NCBI RefSeq assembly: GCF_030142155.1
Contig: NZ_CP126247.1
Span: forward strand, 930,001-994,000
Source of the DNA: Arthrobacter sp. zg-Y820
Lineage (GTDB): Bacteria > Actinomycetota > Actinomycetes > Actinomycetales > Micrococcaceae
DNA: 64,000 nucleotides
Reading direction: 5' to 3'
Position 1 is the stretch's first letter. The number at the start of each line of letters is the position of its first letter. Of this stretch, positions 1 to 8,318 are shown piece by piece. The translations under genes and the position numbers were made by a program. Below the pieces are notes generated by a model. That model saw only the letters and a program-made list of their open reading frames with translations, did not search any database and was not told the DNA's origin.

Positions 1-984
1 GTGCACCGGGATTCCGGCGACACTACCACTGACATTGCCACCCAGTCCGTCACCGATCTGCTGAGCCAGGGTGTCAGCGGCATTGTCGGAGCGGCGTCCT
101 CGGGTGTTTCCAAGACCGTCATCGGACAGATCACCGGAGCCGGCGTCATCCAGTTCTCGCCGGCCAACACCTCCCCGGACTTCACCGACTGGGACGACGA
201 CGGCCTGTTCTGGCGGACCGCTCCCTCGGACGTGCTGCAGGGGCGGACCCTCGGCAACTACGTCATGACCTGCGGGGCGCAGACCGTCGGCATGATCGTC
301 CTGAACGATGCCTACGGCACCGGCCTGGCGAGCAACATTCGAGGCTCGGTTGAGGCCGCCGGCGGCCAGATCGTTGCGGAAGAAATGTTCAATGAGGGTG
401 AATCCCAGTTCAGCAGCCAGGTGGACGAGGTTGTGGCTGCCAAGCCCGACGCCATTGTTGTCATCAGCTTCGAACAGGCCAAGAGCATTGTTCCGCTGCT
501 GACCGCCAAGGGCATCGATCCCACCCAGCTGTTCCTCGTGGACGGCAACACCTCCGACTACAGCAAGGACCTCGAAGCGGGCACGCTCGAAGGAGCCCAG
601 GGAACCATCCCGGGCCCGTTTGCCTCGGACAACTTCAAGGAATCACTGCTGAAGCTGGACCCGGCCCTGAAGGACTGGGCCTACGCCGGTGAAAGCTACG
701 ACGCCGTGACCATGCTGGCCCTGGCCTCAGAGGCGGCAGGCAGCACCGACGGCAAGGCCATGGCCGCCGAACTGCAGGGTGTTTCGGCAGAGGGCGAGAA
801 GTGCTTTGACTACGCAGGCTGCGTGACCATCCTGCGCGGCGGAGGGGACATCGACTACGACGGTTACTCCGGCCCGGTGACCTTCGACGAGAACGGTGAC
901 CCGACGGAGGCTTTCATCGGCATCTACCAGTACGACGCCGACAACAAGCCGGTTCCGAGCCGCTCCGAAGAGGGCAAGCTCTAA
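1..984 (+). CDS. ABC transporter substrate-binding protein, 5' end cut by window
   Basis: Ligand-binding component of a branched-chain amino-acid or related solute importer, working outside the membrane as a lipoprotein or secreted protein. The 327 visible residues form most of a type 1 periplasmic-binding fold: alternating sheet/helix blocks such as SGIVGAASSG near residue 26, VGMIVLNDAYG near 97 and AYAGESYDAV near 229, and a C-terminal half ending in an IYQYDADNKPVP strand. Family members have roughly 400 or more residues with a signal peptide, so about 80-100 N-terminal residues lie outside the window and the GTG at base 1 is not the real start. The LivF-G-M-H genes run toward it on the other strand. 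Substrate cannot be told from sequence alone. Confidence 0.88.
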   Translation: MHRDSGDTTTDIATQSVTDLLSQGVSGIVGAASSGVSKTVIGQITGAGVIQFSPANTSPDFTDWDDDGLFWRTAPSDVLQGRTLGNYVMTCGAQTVGMIVLNDAYGTGLASNIRGSVEAAGGQIVAEEMFNEGESQFSSQVDEVVAAKPDAIVVISFEQAKSIVPLLTAKGIDPTQLFLVDGNTSDYSKDLEAGTLEGAQGTIPGPFASDNFKESLLKLDPALKDWAYAGESYDAVTMLALASEAAGSTDGKAMAAELQGVSAEGEKCFDYAGCVTILRGGGDIDYDGYSGPVTFDENGDPTEAFIGIYQYDADNKPVPSRSEEGKL

Positions 985-1000
985 CCCGCGGCAAAACACC

Positions 1001-1049
1001 GCACCAACGGAACAGCCCCCGCCGACGGCGGGGGCTGTTCCGTTGGTGC
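1001..1049. terminator. Bidirectional hairpin terminator between SBP and livF
   Basis: A perfect 23-bp stem (1001-1023 with 1027-1049) closes a 3-nt GAC loop. It lies 17 nt after the binding-protein stop codon and 15 nt beyond the livF stop on the other strand. It is G/C-rich with little T-tract on either side, as is common in actinobacteria. Confidence 0.8.
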
Positions 1050-1063
1050 CGGGCGGTGAACGC

Positions 1064-1810
1064 CTACGCGGTGTCCGCCAGGGTCCCCAGATAGAGCTGG
1101 ATGACCTTCGGGTCCTTCATCAGGTCACGGCCGGTGCCCGTGTAGGCGTCGCGGCCCTGGTCCAAGACGTAGGCGCGGTCACAGATCTGCAGGCAGCGGC
1201 GCGCATTCTGCTCCACCATGATCACGGAAACCCCCGCCCGGTTGATCTCATGGACCCGCAGGAACGCTTCATCCTGCTTCACGGGGGAGAGCCCGGCAGA
1301 GGGTTCGTCCAGCAGCAGCACCGCCGGCTCCATCATGAGTGCCCGGCCCATGGCCACCATCTGGCGCTCCCCGCCGGACAGCGACCCCGCACGCTGGGCG
1401 CGCCGCGTGCGCAGCTCGGGAAACAGGTCCGCCACAAAGTCGAAACGCTCCTTGAACCGCTTCGGCGCCTGGAACAGGCCCATCTGCAGGTTCTCCTCGA
1501 TGGTCAGGGACGGGAACACGTTGTTGTTCTGCGGGACGAAGCCCACGCCGCGGCTGACCAGCTTGTTGGCCTTCAGCCCGGTGATGTCCTGTCCGCGGAC
1601 CACAACGGTCCCGGAGTGCACCTTCACCAGGCCGAACATTGCCTTGAGCAGGGTCGATTTTCCGGCGCCGTTGGGTCCGATAATGCCGATCAGCTCGCCG
1701 CGGCGGGCTTCGATGCTGCAGCCGTTGAGGATGTTTACGCCCGGAAGGTATCCGGCCACCAAATCGGTCACTTTGACGACGGAATCGCCCTCGAATGCCT
1801 CGGCAGTCAT
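1064..1810 (-). CDS. livF: Branched-chain amino-acid ABC transporter ATP-binding protein LivF
   Basis: Second nucleotide-binding subunit of a LivFGHM-type importer; hydrolyses ATP at the inner membrane face. The 248-residue length is typical. Walker A GPNGAGKST is at residues 45-53, the Q-loop is in FVPQNNNVFP near 91-100, the ABC signature LSGGERQ at 144-150 and Walker B LLLDEP at 165-170, followed by SAGLSP, which is typical of LivF. The start codon overlaps the livG stop by 4 bp, so the two are translationally coupled. It is the last gene of the livH-M-G-F operon. Confidence is high for the family, lower for the exact substrate, since urea and short-chain amide importers look similar. Confidence 0.93.
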   Translation of the reverse strand: MTAEAFEGDSVVKVTDLVAGYLPGVNILNGCSIEARRGELIGIIGPNGAGKSTLLKAMFGLVKVHSGTVVVRGQDITGLKANKLVSRGVGFVPQNNNVFPSLTIEENLQMGLFQAPKRFKERFDFVADLFPELRTRRAQRAGSLSGGERQMVAMGRALMMEPAVLLLDEPSAGLSPVKQDEAFLRVHEINRAGVSVIMVEQNARRCLQICDRAYVLDQGRDAYTGTGRDLMKDPKVIQLYLGTLADTA

Positions 1811-2829
1811 GCCTGTTCCTTCCGTTCATCGATGTGCCTGCCGACCGCGCCGTCAGGTTCGGTGCCCACGGAGGACTCCGGATCGTGCTCCAGCTGGGCC
1901 TCGAGCTTTTCAAAACCTTCCGAATCGCCGAGGTCGACGTCGTGATGGGCACCCAGATAGGCGTCGATGACGGCCTGGTCCTTCATGACCTCACTCGGCG
2001 GGCCCTCGGCCACCACCTTGCCTTCGGCCATGACAATCACCCAGTCGGCAATGTGCCGGACCATGTGCATGTCGTGTTCCACGAACAGGACGGTCATGCC
2101 TTCGGCCTTGAGGTTCTTGATGTGGTCCAGCAGGGACTGCGTCAGTGCCGGGTTGACCCCGGCCATCGGTTCATCCAGCATCACCAGTTTGGGCCGGACC
2201 ATCAGGGCCCGGGCCATTTCCAGCAGCTTGCGCTGGCCGCCGGAGAGCGACGCCGCATAGTCGCTGCGCTTGGTGTCCAGCTTGAACTTGGCCAGCAGCA
2301 CGTCGGCCTGCTCGGTGATTTCGCGTTCCCGGCCCCGCCAGAGCGGCGGCAGGAACGCCCGCCAGAGGGACTCGCCCGGTTGGGAGGAAGCGCCGAGCCG
2401 CATGTTTTCGATGACGGTGAGCTTGCCCATGACCTTGGTCAGCTGGAACGTGCGGACCATGCCCATCCGGGCCACCTTGTACGCGGATACTCCGGCCAGA
2501 TCGCGGCCTTCGAACTGCCAGTCACCGGACTGCGGAGTGTCGAAGCCGGTCAGGAGATTGAACAGGGTGGTCTTGCCGGCGCCGTTGGGACCGATCAGGG
2601 CCGTGATCTTGTTCCGCGGGATCTCCACGTGCTTGACGTCAACGGCATTGATGCCGCCGTAGGTCCGGGTGACGTTCCTGGCCACCAGGATCGGATCGCG
2701 CTTGCGGCAGCCCGGTCCGGCGTCGTCGGCGGCTATGGGCCGGGTGTCGTTCATGTAATCGTCGGGGGCCGCGGCATGCGCGCCCGTCGCGCGGGCGCCC
2801 TGCCCGGGTTCGTCTGACTGGGAACTCAT
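1807..2829 (-). CDS. livG: Branched-chain amino-acid ABC transporter ATP-binding protein LivG
   Basis: First nucleotide-binding subunit of the importer. Walker A GPNGAGKTT is at residues 80-88, the signature LSGGQRK near 195-201, and Walker B VMLDEP near 216-221 is followed by MAGVNP, the LivG hallmark. At 340 residues it is longer than the usual 250-300: about 42 extra residues precede the ABC domain and about 50 charged residues, rich in Asp and Glu, follow the usual end near YLGAHH. The start overlaps the livM stop by 4 bp. A later start is possible, for example MNDTRPIAAD at residue 26, which would shorten the unconserved N-terminus. Confidence 0.92.
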   Translation of the reverse strand: MSSQSDEPGQGARATGAHAAAPDDYMNDTRPIAADDAGPGCRKRDPILVARNVTRTYGGINAVDVKHVEIPRNKITALIGPNGAGKTTLFNLLTGFDTPQSGDWQFEGRDLAGVSAYKVARMGMVRTFQLTKVMGKLTVIENMRLGASSQPGESLWRAFLPPLWRGREREITEQADVLLAKFKLDTKRSDYAASLSGGQRKLLEMARALMVRPKLVMLDEPMAGVNPALTQSLLDHIKNLKAEGMTVLFVEHDMHMVRHIADWVIVMAEGKVVAEGPPSEVMKDQAVIDAYLGAHHDVDLGDSEGFEKLEAQLEHDPESSVGTEPDGAVGRHIDERKEQA

Positions 2830-3806
2830 GCGAACGCCAGCTCCTTCTTGTTGCCCAGGATGCCCTGGGGCCTGAAGATCATCAGCAGCATCAGTGCCAC
2901 ACCAACAAGGATGTAGCGCACCTGTCCTGCCTGGGAAGTGGTTATGAAAGTGATGTACCCGGCTTCGATGGCGCCGTACAGCAGGCCCTGCGTCACGGAG
3001 AGGATGACCCAGAAGATCATGGCGCCGATGACCGGGCCCAGCACGGTGGACATGCCGCCCAGGAGCAGTGCGGTGTAGAGGTAGAAGGTCAGCTCGGTCC
3101 CGTAGTTGGCCGGCTGCACCGCATCCCGGGGGAGGGTGAAGATAATGCCGGCCAGGGAGCCGAGCAGGCCACCGATGATCAGGGCCTGCATTTTGTACGC
3201 GTACACGTTCTTGCCCAGGGCCCGGACGGCGTTTTCATCCTCGCGGATGCCCTTGACCACGCGCCCCCAGGGGCTGCGGATCAGCATCCACACCAGGAGG
3301 CAGGCCACGATGACGAGGGTCCAGGCGACAATCCGAACCCAGACGTCCCGCTCGTTCATGGCGAAGGGGCCCAGGTTGTAGCTGCCCGGAGGAACCGGGT
3401 TCAGGCCGTAGAAGTCTCCGGTGAAGGCCGCCAGGCCGTTCGCCGATCCGGTGATCGACGTCATGCCGTTGGTGGTCACGATGTAGCGGATGATCTCCGC
3501 TGCGGCAATGGTCACGATGGCCAGGTAGTCGGCCCGGAGCCGCAGTGTCGGGATGCCCAGGATCACCGCGAAAATCGCGGACCCCGCCAGGGCAATCAGC
3601 AGTGCCACCGGCAGCGGTGCGTTGAAGGACAGAATCGGGATGGCGAAGCCGTAGGCGCCCATCGCCATGAACCCGGCCTGTCCGAAGTTCAGCAGCCCGG
3701 TGTAGCCGAAATGCACGGCCAGCCCGAGGGCGGCAAGTGCGTAGGCCGCCGTGGTGGGGCTGATGATCTCGTTGAGTGCACCGAGAAGAATATTAACGAA
3801 GTCCAT
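2826..3806 (-). CDS. livM: Branched-chain amino-acid ABC transporter permease LivM
   Basis: Membrane-spanning subunit of the importer, 326 residues with eight or more hydrophobic segments. The motif NFGQAGFMAMGAYG near residues 40-53 is the conserved LivM/LivH signature, and the coupling-helix EAA-like region SPWGRVVKGIREDENAVRALG lies near 183-203 (key residues G186, R190 to G203 by eye). The C-terminus, RPQGILG, matches that of LivH in the same operon, as expected for paralogous permeases. It sits between livH (13-nt gap) and livG (4-bp overlap). Confidence 0.92.
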   Translation of the reverse strand: MDFVNILLGALNEIISPTTAAYALAALGLAVHFGYTGLLNFGQAGFMAMGAYGFAIPILSFNAPLPVALLIALAGSAIFAVILGIPTLRLRADYLAIVTIAAAEIIRYIVTTNGMTSITGSANGLAAFTGDFYGLNPVPPGSYNLGPFAMNERDVWVRIVAWTLVIVACLLVWMLIRSPWGRVVKGIREDENAVRALGKNVYAYKMQALIIGGLLGSLAGIIFTLPRDAVQPANYGTELTFYLYTALLLGGMSTVLGPVIGAMIFWVILSVTQGLLYGAIEAGYITFITTSQAGQVRYILVGVALMLLMIFRPQGILGNKKELAFA

Positions 3807-3819
3807 CTGAGCTAAGCCC

Positions 3820-5193
3820 CTAACCTATGCGCTCGCGGCGGCCGAGGATCCCCTGCGGCCGGACGAGGAGGACAAGAATCATGATGACCAGTGCACCCAC
3901 GTATTTGAGGTCCGCCTCCAGCCAGATTGTGGAGATTTCCACGAAAAGACCCACGATGACGGAGCCAATCAGCGCGCCGTACACCGTACCGAGTCCGCCG
4001 AGCGTGACGCCGGCAAAGATCAGCAGCAGGATCTGCTGGCCCATGTTGAAGGAGACGCCGGGCCGGTAGTAGGCCCAGAGGATGCCGCCCATGGCCGCGA
4101 GGGCCCCGCCGAGGACCCAGACAATCCGAATGACGCGGTCCACATCGATGCCGGAGGCAGCGGCCAGCGCCGGATTATCCGAGACGGCGCGGGTTGCCTT
4201 GCCGATGCGGGTCCGCAGCAGCAGCACGGCCACGAGCAGAATGACGGCCAGGCTGACAAACAGGGAAATCAGGGTGTTCCGCGGAATGGACACCGGACCC
4301 AGCTCCAGCAGCGGGCTCTGGGCGCCCGGCAGCTGCTGCGTGCCTCCGCCAAAGAAGAACAGGATGATGTAGCGCACGGCAACCGCCAGACCGATGCTCA
4401 CGATCATCATCGGCACCAGGCCGGTGCCGCGGCGCCGCAGCGGTTTCCAGAGTCCGGCGTCTTGGACGTAGCCGAAGGCGCCGCCTCCGACCACCGCCAG
4501 CGGCAGGGCAATCCAGGCCGGCATTCCCATCGCCGCAAAGCCGAAAGCCAGGACGGCGCCGAGGGTGACCATCTCGCCGTGGGCAAAGTTGGTCAGGCCT
4601 GTGGTGCCGAAGATGAGGGAGAGCCCGACGGCGCTCAGCGCCAGGAGCAGGCCGAAGCTCAGGCCCGCAATGGTGCGTTCAGTCAGGATCGAGGCGAAGC
4701 TCTCCTGCTGCAGGACGATGCCCTCGCCGAGCAGGAACAGCGTGGTGATGTTGGAGGTGCCGGCAAAGGTGACAGTGCGCGGGTTCTCCTGTCCCTCGGC
4801 CAGGGCGACACCCTCCGGCAGCGAGGATTCGTCCAGTTCCACTTCGAAGGCGCCCTGTTCGGGAACGCCGATGGACCAGGAACCGTTGGCTCCGGTTACC
4901 GTTTCCGCTTCGTAGCCGTTGCCGCTGGCCGTGATCCGGACCCCTTCCACCGGGACGCCCTCGTTCCGCACCACGCCGCTGATGCGGTCGCTGAATTCGG
5001 CACCGTCCGCGGCGGGGGCCGATGCACTGCCCGACGGCGGGGCTGAGGGTGTCGCTGTTGTTGCATGAGCGGCAGGGGAAGCGAGCAGCAGGGCAGCGAA
5101 CATCGCCGCCACCGCTGCCAGCATCCCCAAATACCGGGTCAGCGCCGATGTTCTTAGCAAGTTCCAAAACCTCCACGCCACGGCCGCGGGCAC
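3820..5193 (-). CDS. livH: LivH permease with N-terminal secreted beta-sandwich domain
   Basis: Permease of the same importer. The last 290 or so residues are a normal LivH core (LTNFAHGEMVTLGAVLAFG near residue 195, C-terminal RPQGILGRR). Ahead of it is a signal-peptide-like hydrophobic stretch (about 18-45, ending ASPAAHA), a Pro/Ala/Ser linker, and a domain of about 80 residues starting ISGVVRNEGVPVEGVRIT that looks like a carboxypeptidase-regulatory or CNA-B type beta sandwich. This makes 457 residues against about 290 for ordinary LivH. The longest start is the GTG at 5193; a TTG at 5160 has a better Shine-Dalgarno (GGAGG, 9 nt upstream) and would give a cleaner signal peptide. First gene of the livHMGF operon, with a Crp-like site upstream. 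Confidence 0.88.
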   Translation of the reverse strand: MPAAVAWRFWNLLRTSALTRYLGMLAAVAAMFAALLLASPAAHATTATPSAPPSGSASAPAADGAEFSDRISGVVRNEGVPVEGVRITASGNGYEAETVTGANGSWSIGVPEQGAFEVELDESSLPEGVALAEGQENPRTVTFAGTSNITTLFLLGEGIVLQQESFASILTERTIAGLSFGLLLALSAVGLSLIFGTTGLTNFAHGEMVTLGAVLAFGFAAMGMPAWIALPLAVVGGGAFGYVQDAGLWKPLRRRGTGLVPMMIVSIGLAVAVRYIILFFFGGGTQQLPGAQSPLLELGPVSIPRNTLISLFVSLAVILLVAVLLLRTRIGKATRAVSDNPALAAASGIDVDRVIRIVWVLGGALAAMGGILWAYYRPGVSFNMGQQILLLIFAGVTLGGLGTVYGALIGSVIVGLFVEISTIWLEADLKYVGALVIMILVLLVRPQGILGRRERIG

Positions 5194-5225
5194 CGAAAAA
5201 TTCCCAGGCCTTAGGCGGATCTGAT

Positions 5226-5241
5226 TGTGACTGATGTCACC
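5226..5241. promoter_or_regulatory. Crp/GlxR-type operator upstream of livHMGF
   Basis: The sequence TGTGA-CTGATG-TCACC matches the Crp-family consensus TGTGA-N6-TCACA at 9 of 10 defined positions and contains the perfect inverted repeat GTGAC/GTCAC. It lies 33 bp upstream of the longest livH start. A possible -10 (CATAAT, minus strand, 5255-5250) lies just before it, so it could act at the promoter or just downstream. Confidence 0.5.
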
Positions 5242-5465
5242 GATTGGGGATTATGCTACCCAGTGAATGTTTCAGGCAGTGACCAATCCCATCCGGCGCA
5301 TGTCGCGATCGGGTAACGACTTGATCCGCCAGTTCCGCGGGCTCTCGACAGGCGGGCTATGCCAAACTGTTACCGGCAGCGGTGGTTCCCTGGGAATCTC
5401 CCGCCCCCGTCCGCCGTTGACATTGGTAGGCTCTAGGTAAACAGCCCCCAGATGGAGGACATTGA

Positions 5466-6314
5466 ATGGCACTCGGCGGTAATCCGGTCTTTAACGGCAA
5501 GAATTTCAACTCCCAGGTTCAGGGCAGCAGGATGAACCGAGGTTCCCTGGCGACGCAGGACCAGACTTCGATGACCCCGCAGCAGCTGCAGGAGCTCTAC
5601 ACCGCTCCTTCGGCGGGTCCGGCGCTGACCGGACGCATGACGTACGACGACGTCATCATGAAGACCCTGGCCTGCCTAGCGGTCGTCCTCATCGGCGCAG
5701 CTGTCCCGATGATCCTGATCCCCGGCGCCGCGGCGCCGCTGATGATCGTCGGTGCGCTCGGCGGTTTCGTGCTCGGCCTGGTGAACTCGTTCAAGCGCGA
5801 GCCCGCTCCGGCCCTGATCCTGGCCTATGCAGCGCTTGAGGGTCTGTTCCTCGGCGGGCTGACCCTGGTGCTGGACAACCTGTACCCGGGCATCGGACTG
5901 CAGGCCGTGCTCGGCACGCTGTCCGTCTTCGCCGTGACCCTGGTGCTGTTCCGCAACGGCAAGGTCCGCGCCACTCCCAAGGCCATGCGCTTCTTCATGA
6001 TCGCGATGATCGGCTACGCCGTATTCTCACTGGTGAACATGGGCCTGATGATCTTCGGCGCCACCGACAGCATGTTCGGTGCCCGCGATTCAATCACGAT
6101 CATGGGTATTCCGCTGGGCGTCCTGATCGGCCTCCTGGCCGTCGGCCTGGCCGCCTTCTCGCTGATCATGGACTTCACCTCCATTGAGCAGGGTGTGAAG
6201 GCCGGCGCTCCCCAGCGCTACTCCTGGACCGCTGCCTTCGGCCTGACCGTGACACTGGTTTGGCTGTACGTGGAAATCATCCGCATCCTCGCCATTCTTC
6301 GCGGCGACGACTAG
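5466..6314 (+). CDS. Bax inhibitor-1 / YccA family membrane protein
   Basis: Integral membrane protein of the BI-1-like family, 282 residues with about seven hydrophobic segments after a soluble, polar N-terminus of about 60 residues. The actinobacterial form starts with a conserved block (GGNPVFNGKNF) and has MTYDDVIMKT before the first membrane segment, both seen here. Eukaryotic and Bacillus relatives are pH-sensitive calcium leak channels; the role in actinobacteria is not settled. A good ribosome site GGAGGA (5454-5459) lies 6 nt before the ATG. Monocistronic: it is followed by a strong terminator. Confidence 0.88.
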   Translation: MALGGNPVFNGKNFNSQVQGSRMNRGSLATQDQTSMTPQQLQELYTAPSAGPALTGRMTYDDVIMKTLACLAVVLIGAAVPMILIPGAAAPLMIVGALGGFVLGLVNSFKREPAPALILAYAALEGLFLGGLTLVLDNLYPGIGLQAVLGTLSVFAVTLVLFRNGKVRATPKAMRFFMIAMIGYAVFSLVNMGLMIFGATDSMFGARDSITIMGIPLGVLIGLLAVGLAAFSLIMDFTSIEQGVKAGAPQRYSWTAAFGLTVTLVWLYVEIIRILAILRGDD

Positions 6315-6360
6315 CGCGTTGGGGGCGCCCTGACCAGTGGTCGGGCGTGCCCCGGGAACA

Positions 6361-6401
6361 GAGGCCGGCAGGAATTTATCCTGCCGGCCTCTTTTCTGTT
6401 T
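6361..6401 (+). terminator. Rho-independent terminator after the BI-1 gene
   Basis: A perfect 12-bp stem (6361-6372 with 6380-6391), 7-nt AATTTAT loop, then TTTTCTGTTT. It is one of the clearest intrinsic terminators in the window. Confidence 0.9.
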
Positions 6402-6537
6402 AAGCCTCTTTTCCCCCAACCACTCTGTGCCTGCCTTTCCCGGGACCGTAGGATCCGGGACGGGCCGATCCGCCGGGGCTGTTTCCTCCGGGAGCGGCTG
6501 GACCGGCAGGTCCCGGGAACGGCGGAAGGGGGCGGAC

Positions 6538-7260
6538 GTGGACGACTCGGCGGATACTGCCGCGTTGCCGCTGCGGCTCCAGGACCTGCTGCTGCAGCAT
6601 CCGGACTTGGAGGAATTTCTCAGTGCCCTCGCCGTCCTGGTCGCCGGGCACCTGGGCGGCTGGGATGTGGCGGGTACGTCCCTGATGGTCGTGCGGCCGC
6701 GGCGGCAACCGGCGCAGGCCGGCAGTGCGGAGCGCTTCGTGGCGCTGCAGGGTGGTTCGCGGGGGGATGACCCGGCCGGCGTCGTCCTGGCGGGCGGAGG
6801 TTCGGCAGTGGTCCGCGATCTGGCTACGGAAAACCGGTGGTTTGGCTTCCGGAGCGCGGCCCGGGAACAGGATGTGGCCGCCGTAGCCGCCGTGCCGGTG
6901 CCGGGGCTTGAACCGGCGGCCGCCGTGCTGACCTGCTATTCCTCCCGTCCCGGAGCCTTCGGCCCGGAGGCCGTGCGCGGGGTCGAACGTGCGGCGGCCG
7001 ATCTGGCCGCGCCGCTGGCCCTGGCCCTGCGCCTGGACACGCAGGCGCATCGGGCCCACAACCTGCAGGCCGCCCTGGAATCACGGACCGTAGTGGATCT
7101 CGCAGCCGGAATCATCATGGGGCAGAACAACTGCAGCCAGCAGCGGGCCGTGGAGATTCTGCGCAGCGTCTCCAACAGCCGCAACGTCAAGGTCCGTGAG
7201 GTGGCGGCCGGAGTGGTTGCCGTGGTCTCCGACCGGGTGAGTACGCACTTCGAGGAGTGA
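6538..7260 (+). CDS. GAF and ANTAR domain protein
   Basis: Putative RNA-binding antiterminator controlled by a sensor domain. Residues 20-170 look like a GAF domain (VLVAGHLGGWDVAGTSL, AVAAVPVPGLEPAAAVLTCYSS). Residues about 180-235 form an ANTAR domain (RTVVDLAAGIIMGQNNCSQQ, then RAVEILRSVSN), the three-helix unit that binds paired hairpins in nascent RNA. The GTG at 6538 is chosen because a GAAGGGGG purine tract lies a few nt upstream and the GAF homology begins soon after; an open frame reaches back to 6337 but that part is unstructured and Arg/Gly/Ser-rich. No kinase or target hairpin pair is visible nearby. Many actinobacteria carry several such orphan proteins. Confidence 0.85.
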   Translation: MDDSADTAALPLRLQDLLLQHPDLEEFLSALAVLVAGHLGGWDVAGTSLMVVRPRRQPAQAGSAERFVALQGGSRGDDPAGVVLAGGGSAVVRDLATENRWFGFRSAAREQDVAAVAAVPVPGLEPAAAVLTCYSSRPGAFGPEAVRGVERAAADLAAPLALALRLDTQAHRAHNLQAALESRTVVDLAAGIIMGQNNCSQQRAVEILRSVSNSRNVKVREVAAGVVAVVSDRVSTHFEE

Positions 7261-7267
7261 GCGGCTG

Positions 7268-7273
7268 TAGGCT
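7268..7273 (+). promoter_or_regulatory. -10 element TAGGCT for leaderless epimerase-like gene
   Basis: TAGGCT ends 6 nt before the ATG at 7280, placing the predicted transcript start on the start codon. No Shine-Dalgarno sequence is present. Confidence 0.5.
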
Positions 7274-7279
7274 GGTGCA

Positions 7280-8278
7280 ATGAGCGCTACCGGCACGGAT
7301 CCGGCGGCTGTCCCCGCCACCGGCACCCAGTTTCAGATCACCCGCAACACCCCCGGCGGCCGCGCGGAAGCACGCATCGCGTCGCTCGCCGGAGCGCTGC
7401 GCAGCTACTCGGTGGGCGGCACCGACTTCGTGGAGACCTACCCCGACACGGACCTGCCGCCGTCGGCGTGCGGCATCCTGTTGGCGCCGTGGCCCAACCG
7501 GGTGGCCGGCGGGAAATGGCTTTTGGGCGGCCGCATCCAGCAACTGGACATCACCGAGCCCTCGCGGGGCAACGCCAGCCACGGGCTGCTTCGCAATACC
7601 GGATACGTTCGGGCCGATCCGGGTGACGCTGCTGCCGGCAGCCACCTGCCCGGCAGCAGCGTCACCCTGAAGGCTGAGATTTTCCCCCAGCACGGATATC
7701 CGTTCCACCTGGTTCACCAGGTCACCTACAGCCTGGACGACGACGGCGGTCTGCGCGTGCGGCAGGGCCTGACAAATGTGGGCGGCAGTCGGGCACCGTT
7801 TGCCCTCGGCGCGCATCCGTTCCTGCGGATCGGATCGGTGCCGGTGGAGGACCTGACACTGACCGTTTCGGGAAACACCCGGCTGACCGCCGACGAGCGG
7901 CTGATCCCGTCGGGCCGGGAACCCGCCGACGGACCGAACGACCTCCGGGCCGGCCGCAGGATTTCCGAGCTCAAGCTGGACGCCGCCTACACCGGGCTGG
8001 ACCTGCAGGACGGCGAGTTCCGGCACCGCCTCGAGGCGCCCGACGGCAGGCGGGTGCTGCTGTGGAGCGGTCCGGAGTTCGGCTATGTCCACGTTTTCGT
8101 GACCGACAAGCTTCCGGGACGCGCCTGCGCTGTCGCCCTGGAGCCGATGACCGCCCCAGCCAATGCCCTCAACTCCGGGGAGGGGCTGCGCTGGCTGGAG
8201 CCCGGAACAGCCTTCGCCGCAGAGTGGGGAATCCGCCCGGAAAGGCCGGCCGGCAGCCCGGCCGCCGGCTTCGCGTAA
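7280..8278 (+). CDS. Aldose 1-epimerase family protein
   Basis: Predicted sugar mutarotase, interconverting alpha and beta anomers of an aldose or a related hexose-6-phosphate. The 332 residues show the family's beta-sandwich blocks: the arginine region APWPNRVAGGKW near residue 70, NASHGLLRN near 95 with the first catalytic histidine, GAHPFLRIG near 180 with the second histidine, and ALEPMTAPANALNSGEGL near 290 holding the likely catalytic glutamate. Probably expressed from a leaderless promoter. The true substrate (galactose, glucose or a glucose-6-phosphate type) is not visible from sequence; no galactose genes lie nearby. Confidence 0.85.
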   Translation: MSATGTDPAAVPATGTQFQITRNTPGGRAEARIASLAGALRSYSVGGTDFVETYPDTDLPPSACGILLAPWPNRVAGGKWLLGGRIQQLDITEPSRGNASHGLLRNTGYVRADPGDAAAGSHLPGSSVTLKAEIFPQHGYPFHLVHQVTYSLDDDGGLRVRQGLTNVGGSRAPFALGAHPFLRIGSVPVEDLTLTVSGNTRLTADERLIPSGREPADGPNDLRAGRRISELKLDAAYTGLDLQDGEFRHRLEAPDGRRVLLWSGPEFGYVHVFVTDKLPGRACAVALEPMTAPANALNSGEGLRWLEPGTAFAAEWGIRPERPAGSPAAGFA

Positions 8279-8318
8279 AGGTGGGAACCGCAGCCAGTGA
8301 GTGTGGAAAGATGAGCGC

